Of a stretch of 34,070 nt of DNA, positions 30,900-34,070 are shown piece by piece. Below the pieces are notes generated by a model. The model saw nothing but the letters and a program-made list of their open reading frames with translations, was not told where the DNA came from and searched no databases. Where the stretch lies: the IMG/VR virus record IMGVR_UViG_3300005904_000001, positions 1 through 34,070 of that record; one strand, given 5' to 3'. The position numbers were made by a program, and so were the translations under genes. This DNA comes from a virus. Numbering within the stretch: position 1 is the stretch's first letter; each line of letters opens with the position of its first letter.

Positions 30900-31199
30900 A
30901 TGATTTCTTTCCCTTATCCGGATTGGATATCCAGAATGCCGGATGGTCCTCAGAAATTGAAGGCAATGAACAGGTTTAGACTGAGACTTGCTGCGCTATA
31001 CGCGCATCCGGACGGGAGACTTTGTACTCTTGCCCGTCTTATCGGCATTTCGCGCTCCGCTCTGAAGTCTCAAGTCAGATCGCAGGATTGTCTCGCGAGC
31101 GCGGAGACAAAAGAAGGCATCGAAAGGCTTCTCGGCCGACAATTCCTTCCCCCCGACCGGCCTAAGAATGGACAAGATTGGTCTTATCTCAGTCGTTAG
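30900..31199 (+). CDS. Small helix-turn-helix DNA-binding protein
   Basis: This is a 99-residue protein, or 77 residues if it begins at ATG 30966. The core LRLAALYAHPDGRLCTLARLIGISRSALKSQVRSQ is a helix-turn-helix of the Cro/YdaS kind: a helix, then TLARLIGIS (second helix and turn), then the recognition helix RSALKSQV. It is followed by LASAETKEGIERLLG. It is the first rightward gene, 36 bp past the overlapping promoters, as expected for a switch regulator. Its stop (31197-31199) sits in the ribosome site of the primase gene, so the two are co-translated. It is a candidate ligand for the operators around the switch or for the dispersed motif; neither link is shown by sequence alone. Confidence 0.78.
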   Translation: MISFPYPDWISRMPDGPQKLKAMNRFRLRLAALYAHPDGRLCTLARLIGISRSALKSQVRSQDCLASAETKEGIERLLGRQFLPPDRPKNGQDWSYLSR

Positions 31200-31211
31200 G
31201 GAGCCCGCATT

Positions 31212-33734
31212 GTGGCGAAACTGTACCTGAAGAGGTACGGCCATCGAATCCTCGATAATGGATTTGAAGTCGTACCGATTACACCGGGAACCAAGTTTCC
31301 GAACTTCGAAACGTGGAGGAACCTACCGAAAATCAGCCACAAGAGAGTAAACCGCTGGCTCTCAAACGGTCACGCCCGAGATGGCGTCGGCATCCGTACC
31401 AAATTCACCCCGTTTCTCGATATCGATTGCCCGCATGACGAGGCCCGCGAAGCCGTAATTAAGTTTGCAGAGGAGACTATCGGGTTTGCTCCCGTTCGCG
31501 TCGGTAATGCACCGAAAATCGGGATGCCGTATCGAGCCGTCGAACCGTTCAAGAAGGTGCAATCCAAAGCCTTTGCCGATCCGGAAGGCCGGAAATGTCA
31601 GGTAGAGTTCTTAGGCGACGGTCAACAGTTCGTGGCCTACGCCATACACCCTGATACGAAGAAGCCCTACCGATGGACAGACGACGGCATGAACCCCGTC
31701 GAGATGGCTTGGGACGATCTCGCACCATGTACTAGAGAACAAGCCGAAGCTGTCTGCCAATTCTTCAATGAACGCTGCGTCGAAGAGGGCTGGCAGCGAT
31801 GGAAATCGAAGAAAAGAACCACGGGTACAGCCGTCGCCGTGCGGCGCGCGAGAGATGTTGACGACATCACCGATGGCGACGGGACGCCGCTCGGCCTCTC
31901 GACCGATGAAGTTCGGTCATGGATGGAACGGCTGCCCAACGATGAGTCGGTCGAATACGAGGATCAGTTCGAAGAGCGGCCGGATACCGCAAACTACCGC
32001 AATGTGATCTTCGCCATATGGCACGAGACAAACGGCTCGGATGAGGGCCGCGAGATCGCATGGGATTGGTCTGAACAGAACACGGCGAAGCATGAGCAAG
32101 AAGAAGGCCGGTTCGACAAGCTGTGGCGCTCGGCCGATCCCGAGGAGTTGGATTACCCGGTCACATTTCGCTACGTCATTCGGGTAGTCCTCAACATCGA
32201 ACGCGAGGCGAAAAAAGAGCTTCGCGACAACTACATCGAATCGCTGAAGGATGTCGATGACATCGACGAGCTGAAAGAGCTGGTTTCGAAGATCGCCAAG
32301 ACTCAATTCGACGATATGGACTTGGGACAGCTCGCCGCCGAGCTGAAGCGAGCGTTCACCCGGCTCCGGGTAAGTCTGACGCCCGCGCAAGCGCGGAAGA
32401 TGATAGCGCACCGGCCGACCGAGGACGAAATTCCGCAATGGGTTCGCCCGTGGGTCTACATCATGCACACAAAACGGTTCTACAACACCGAAACCGGACT
32501 TGAGATCGAACGCGAGGCGTTCGACGCCGCGTATTCCCGCTATCTGGATGGCGCTCAAGCTTCGTTCTTCGCCCTGAATTCAGCTCGGATCAAAGCCTAT
32601 TGGAACCTGATGTATAAGCCCGACGATGACGAGGAGTTCGTTTTCGAGGGCCGGTTGTGCATCAACACCTTCTCCGACCGCCTGATGCCGCCTATGCCTG
32701 AGAAATATACACGGAAGGACCGAGCTGCGATCCGGATATTCGAAAAGCATGTAGAGAACATCCTGCCCGACGAACGCGAGCGCGAGATTTTCCTATCCTG
32801 GCTGGCCTACATCGTTCAAACCAAAGAGCGGCCGAATTGGACTACCCTCCTTCAAGGTGTCGAAGGCGATGGAAAGTCGTTTTTCGGCGAGATGATGGGC
32901 GCAATCCTCGGCGGCACCCGGAATGTCCGGAAGCTAGACGCTCAGCAGCTTGAAGATCGCTACACCGGATGGGCGGTAGGCCAACTTCTCGCGGTCGTGG
33001 AGGAGCTGAAGCTGCACGGGCATAACCGATACGATATCCTGAACAAGATCAAACCGTTCATCACCAATCCCTCCATCAACGTGCATCCGAAAAACGTCAA
33101 TCCGTACACCGCGCTCAATACGACAGCGTATCTCTGTTTCACGAACTTTCGGGATGCCCTGCCCATCGATGACAATGACCGTCGGCACTACATCCTGAAA
33201 TCCGCTTGGCAGAGCGGCGAGGTAATCCGGCAGCTCGAAAGGGACGATCCCGACTACTTCAAGCGGCTGTTCGGCACCCTCAACCGGGCCGGGGCTCTCC
33301 GCAAGTACCTGACGGACTATGAACTGCACCCCGAATTCCATCCAAAAGGCCGGGCTCCGATCACCAAAGCTCGTCAAGAGATGATCGATCTGTCGAAAAC
33401 CGATGCTCAAGTTGCATTCGAAGACGCAATAGCGAAAAACACCTATCCACAGATAGGTCCGGAGCTTGTCGTCAGCGGCGCATTAACCGGGCATATCTCG
33501 GACGCAACAGGCGAAAGCTTGAATACGCGAGCTGCTTCGACCCTGATGATTCGGAACGGATACGAAAAACTACCTTTTCGGATACGTCTTTCGAGCGATC
33601 CAACCGACAATTTGGACTCTATATGGGTAAAAAGCCCTTCGGAGTTCCCTCAGTCGGATATCTCGTCGCAACGCCAGGGAGTTAAGAAATTTCTCAAGCG
33701 GCGTGAAGCTGAGATCAACCACGGGGATGTTTAG
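31212..33734 (+). CDS. Primase-polymerase/helicase fusion
   Basis: This 840-residue protein starts at GTG 31212, with AGGGAG 8 nt upstream. Residues ~10-175 look like a bifunctional primase-polymerase domain: GVGIRTKFTPFLDIDCP contains the D70-x-D72 metal pair, and VEFLGDGQQFVAYAIHPDTKKPY is the later conserved strand. Residues ~230-330 (WMERLPNDESVEYED, then FAIWHETNGSDEGREIAWDWSEQ) resemble a PriCT-2 linker. The C-terminal part is a D5/superfamily 3-like helicase with Walker A GVEGDGKS (549-556) and LLAVVEELKLHG as the Walker B region. It would prime and unwind DNA for the PolA polymerase. It is the only large rightward gene, controlled apart from the other replication genes. Confidence 0.9.
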   Translation: MAKLYLKRYGHRILDNGFEVVPITPGTKFPNFETWRNLPKISHKRVNRWLSNGHARDGVGIRTKFTPFLDIDCPHDEAREAVIKFAEETIGFAPVRVGNAPKIGMPYRAVEPFKKVQSKAFADPEGRKCQVEFLGDGQQFVAYAIHPDTKKPYRWTDDGMNPVEMAWDDLAPCTREQAEAVCQFFNERCVEEGWQRWKSKKRTTGTAVAVRRARDVDDITDGDGTPLGLSTDEVRSWMERLPNDESVEYEDQFEERPDTANYRNVIFAIWHETNGSDEGREIAWDWSEQNTAKHEQEEGRFDKLWRSADPEELDYPVTFRYVIRVVLNIEREAKKELRDNYIESLKDVDDIDELKELVSKIAKTQFDDMDLGQLAAELKRAFTRLRVSLTPAQARKMIAHRPTEDEIPQWVRPWVYIMHTKRFYNTETGLEIEREAFDAAYSRYLDGAQASFFALNSARIKAYWNLMYKPDDDEEFVFEGRLCINTFSDRLMPPMPEKYTRKDRAAIRIFEKHVENILPDEREREIFLSWLAYIVQTKERPNWTTLLQGVEGDGKSFFGEMMGAILGGTRNVRKLDAQQLEDRYTGWAVGQLLAVVEELKLHGHNRYDILNKIKPFITNPSINVHPKNVNPYTALNTTAYLCFTNFRDALPIDDNDRRHYILKSAWQSGEVIRQLERDDPDYFKRLFGTLNRAGALRKYLTDYELHPEFHPKGRAPITKARQEMIDLSKTDAQVAFEDAIAKNTYPQIGPELVVSGALTGHISDATGESLNTRAASTLMIRNGYEKLPFRIRLSSDPTDNLDSIWVKSPSEFPQSDISSQRQGVKKFLKRREAEINHGDV

Positions 33735-33996
33735 AGACTTCTGATCTACTTTCGATCTATTTCTAAGTTGCCGATTTTCCTCATCTTTTTCCTCTTTTTA
33801 GATCATATATCTATTAGATCAAATATATAACGTATATAGGAAGAAAACTAAGAAGATGGCGTTATAGTTGTCGTATGACGTGTTTTTTCCTATGGAGGTA
33901 CTAGGGGCCTATCAAAAGATCGAACGGAGCTATTTGATCTAAATGCAGTCATATTTCAACTATGACACGTTTCTTTAATGGTCCGGATACCCGCCC

Positions 33997-34007
33997 AAAC
34001 TTAGTTT
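33997..34007. promoter_or_regulatory. Dispersed 11-bp motif, site 12 (AAACTTAGTTT), intergenic
   Basis: This exact palindromic copy lies in non-coding DNA near the right edge. It is one of three exact copies outside genes, with 7147 and 11261. Confidence 0.65.
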
Positions 34008-34053
34008 TAGCCTCATGGGAGGCGTATAGGAGGGAATCGAAACGCGGGAAAAC

Positions 34054-34068
34054 CGGGCTCAGCGCCCG
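34054..34068 (-). terminator. Possible rho-independent terminator
   Basis: CGGGC and GCCCG are five-base arms around a 5-nt loop. On the minus strand the hairpin is followed by G and TTTT. It could end leftward transcripts arriving from beyond the window. The stem is short and the U-run brief. Confidence 0.3.
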
Positions 34069-34070
34069 CC

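Larger units (their letters stand above)
33735..34070. other. AT-rich non-coding end with repeated TTAGATCAWATA
   Basis: No convincing gene is visible on either strand. The segment is clearly more AT-rich than its surroundings up to about 33,960. It has TTAGATCATATA (33798-33809), TTAGATCAAATA (33814-33825) and the inverted copy TATTTGATCTAA (33931-33942), plus a loose direct repeat beginning TATGAC at 33874 and 33961. The AT-rich core with iterated repeats near a primase gene would suit a replication origin or a control region, but the evidence is only compositional. Confidence 0.5.

Noticed and set aside
30900-31199. Calling the helix-turn-helix protein the repressor of the dispersed motif
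   Set aside because: No exact motif copy lies at the switch itself (the nearest is the one-mismatch copy at 30426), so the link is left as a hypothesis.
31456-31466. TAATTAAGTTT in the primase gene as another dispersed copy
   Set aside because: It has two mismatches to the consensus, a level reached by chance in this much sequence.
5131-34007. GTAAGT in the dispersed motif resembles a eukaryotic 5' splice site
   Set aside because: The genes are uninterrupted phage genes with Shine-Dalgarno sites and overlapping stops, and the motif occurs in both strands with no matching 3' site.

Overview
The window is about 34 kb of a tailed double-stranded DNA phage genome (free phage or prophage; no integrase is visible). 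The head and tail block follows phage lambda gene order very closely: terminase Nu1/A, W, portal B, protease-scaffold C/Nu3, decoration D, capsid E, two head-completion proteins, Z, U, V, G/GT, H, then tail-tip. This points to a siphovirus with a long non-contractile tail. The host is probably a Gram-negative bacterium, possibly an alphaproteobacterium, but that is a low-confidence guess from codon and base use.

Layout. Positions 1-21.3 kb (all minus strand) hold, from left to right, a tail-tip protein cut by the window edge, the tape measure, an inserted HNH endonuclease, the frameshifted tail-assembly chaperones, tail tube, tail completion and head genes, the terminase, a MazG-like protein, a zinc-ribbon protein and a class II (B12-dependent) ribonucleotide reductase. 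Positions 21.3-30.8 kb (minus strand) hold a replication and nucleotide-metabolism operon: SNF2-like helicase, phosphoribosyltransferase, VRR-NUC nuclease, MT-A70 adenine methyltransferase, an unknown protein, a cupin, a small membrane protein, a family A DNA polymerase, a DUF2815 ssDNA-binding protein, two small proteins, a DUF2800 nuclease-like protein and a poly-Asp-tailed protein. Most of these genes overlap by ATGA or ATGNNTGA, so they are probably translationally coupled. Positions 30.9-33.7 kb are the only rightward genes: a small helix-turn-helix protein and a large primase-polymerase/helicase. The last 336 bases are AT-rich and non-coding.

Two features suggest an unusual control system. 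First, an 11-bp near-palindrome, AAASTWASTTT, occurs 12 times exactly, plus several one-mismatch copies, scattered in both orientations inside and between genes; about 0.03 copies would be expected by chance. This resembles the stoperator network of cluster A mycobacteriophages, but with a different sequence. Second, between the leftward and rightward transcription units, two near-consensus sigma70-type promoters point at each other with -10 boxes offset by one base, so RNA polymerase can use only one at a time. Candidate operators flank them and a helix-turn-helix gene lies immediately downstream. Together these could form a decision switch plus a genome-wide silencing network.

Other notable points are a domain of about 105 residues shared by the tail tube and head decoration proteins, a dnaX-type A AAA AAG frameshift site overlapping a hairpin, strong intergenic hairpins (one with the dispersed motif in its loop), an M15-peptidase-like domain inside the tape measure, and three short genes of 28-36 codons. 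No tRNA, rRNA, CRISPR array or insertion sequence was seen. All readings are by eye, without database searches.
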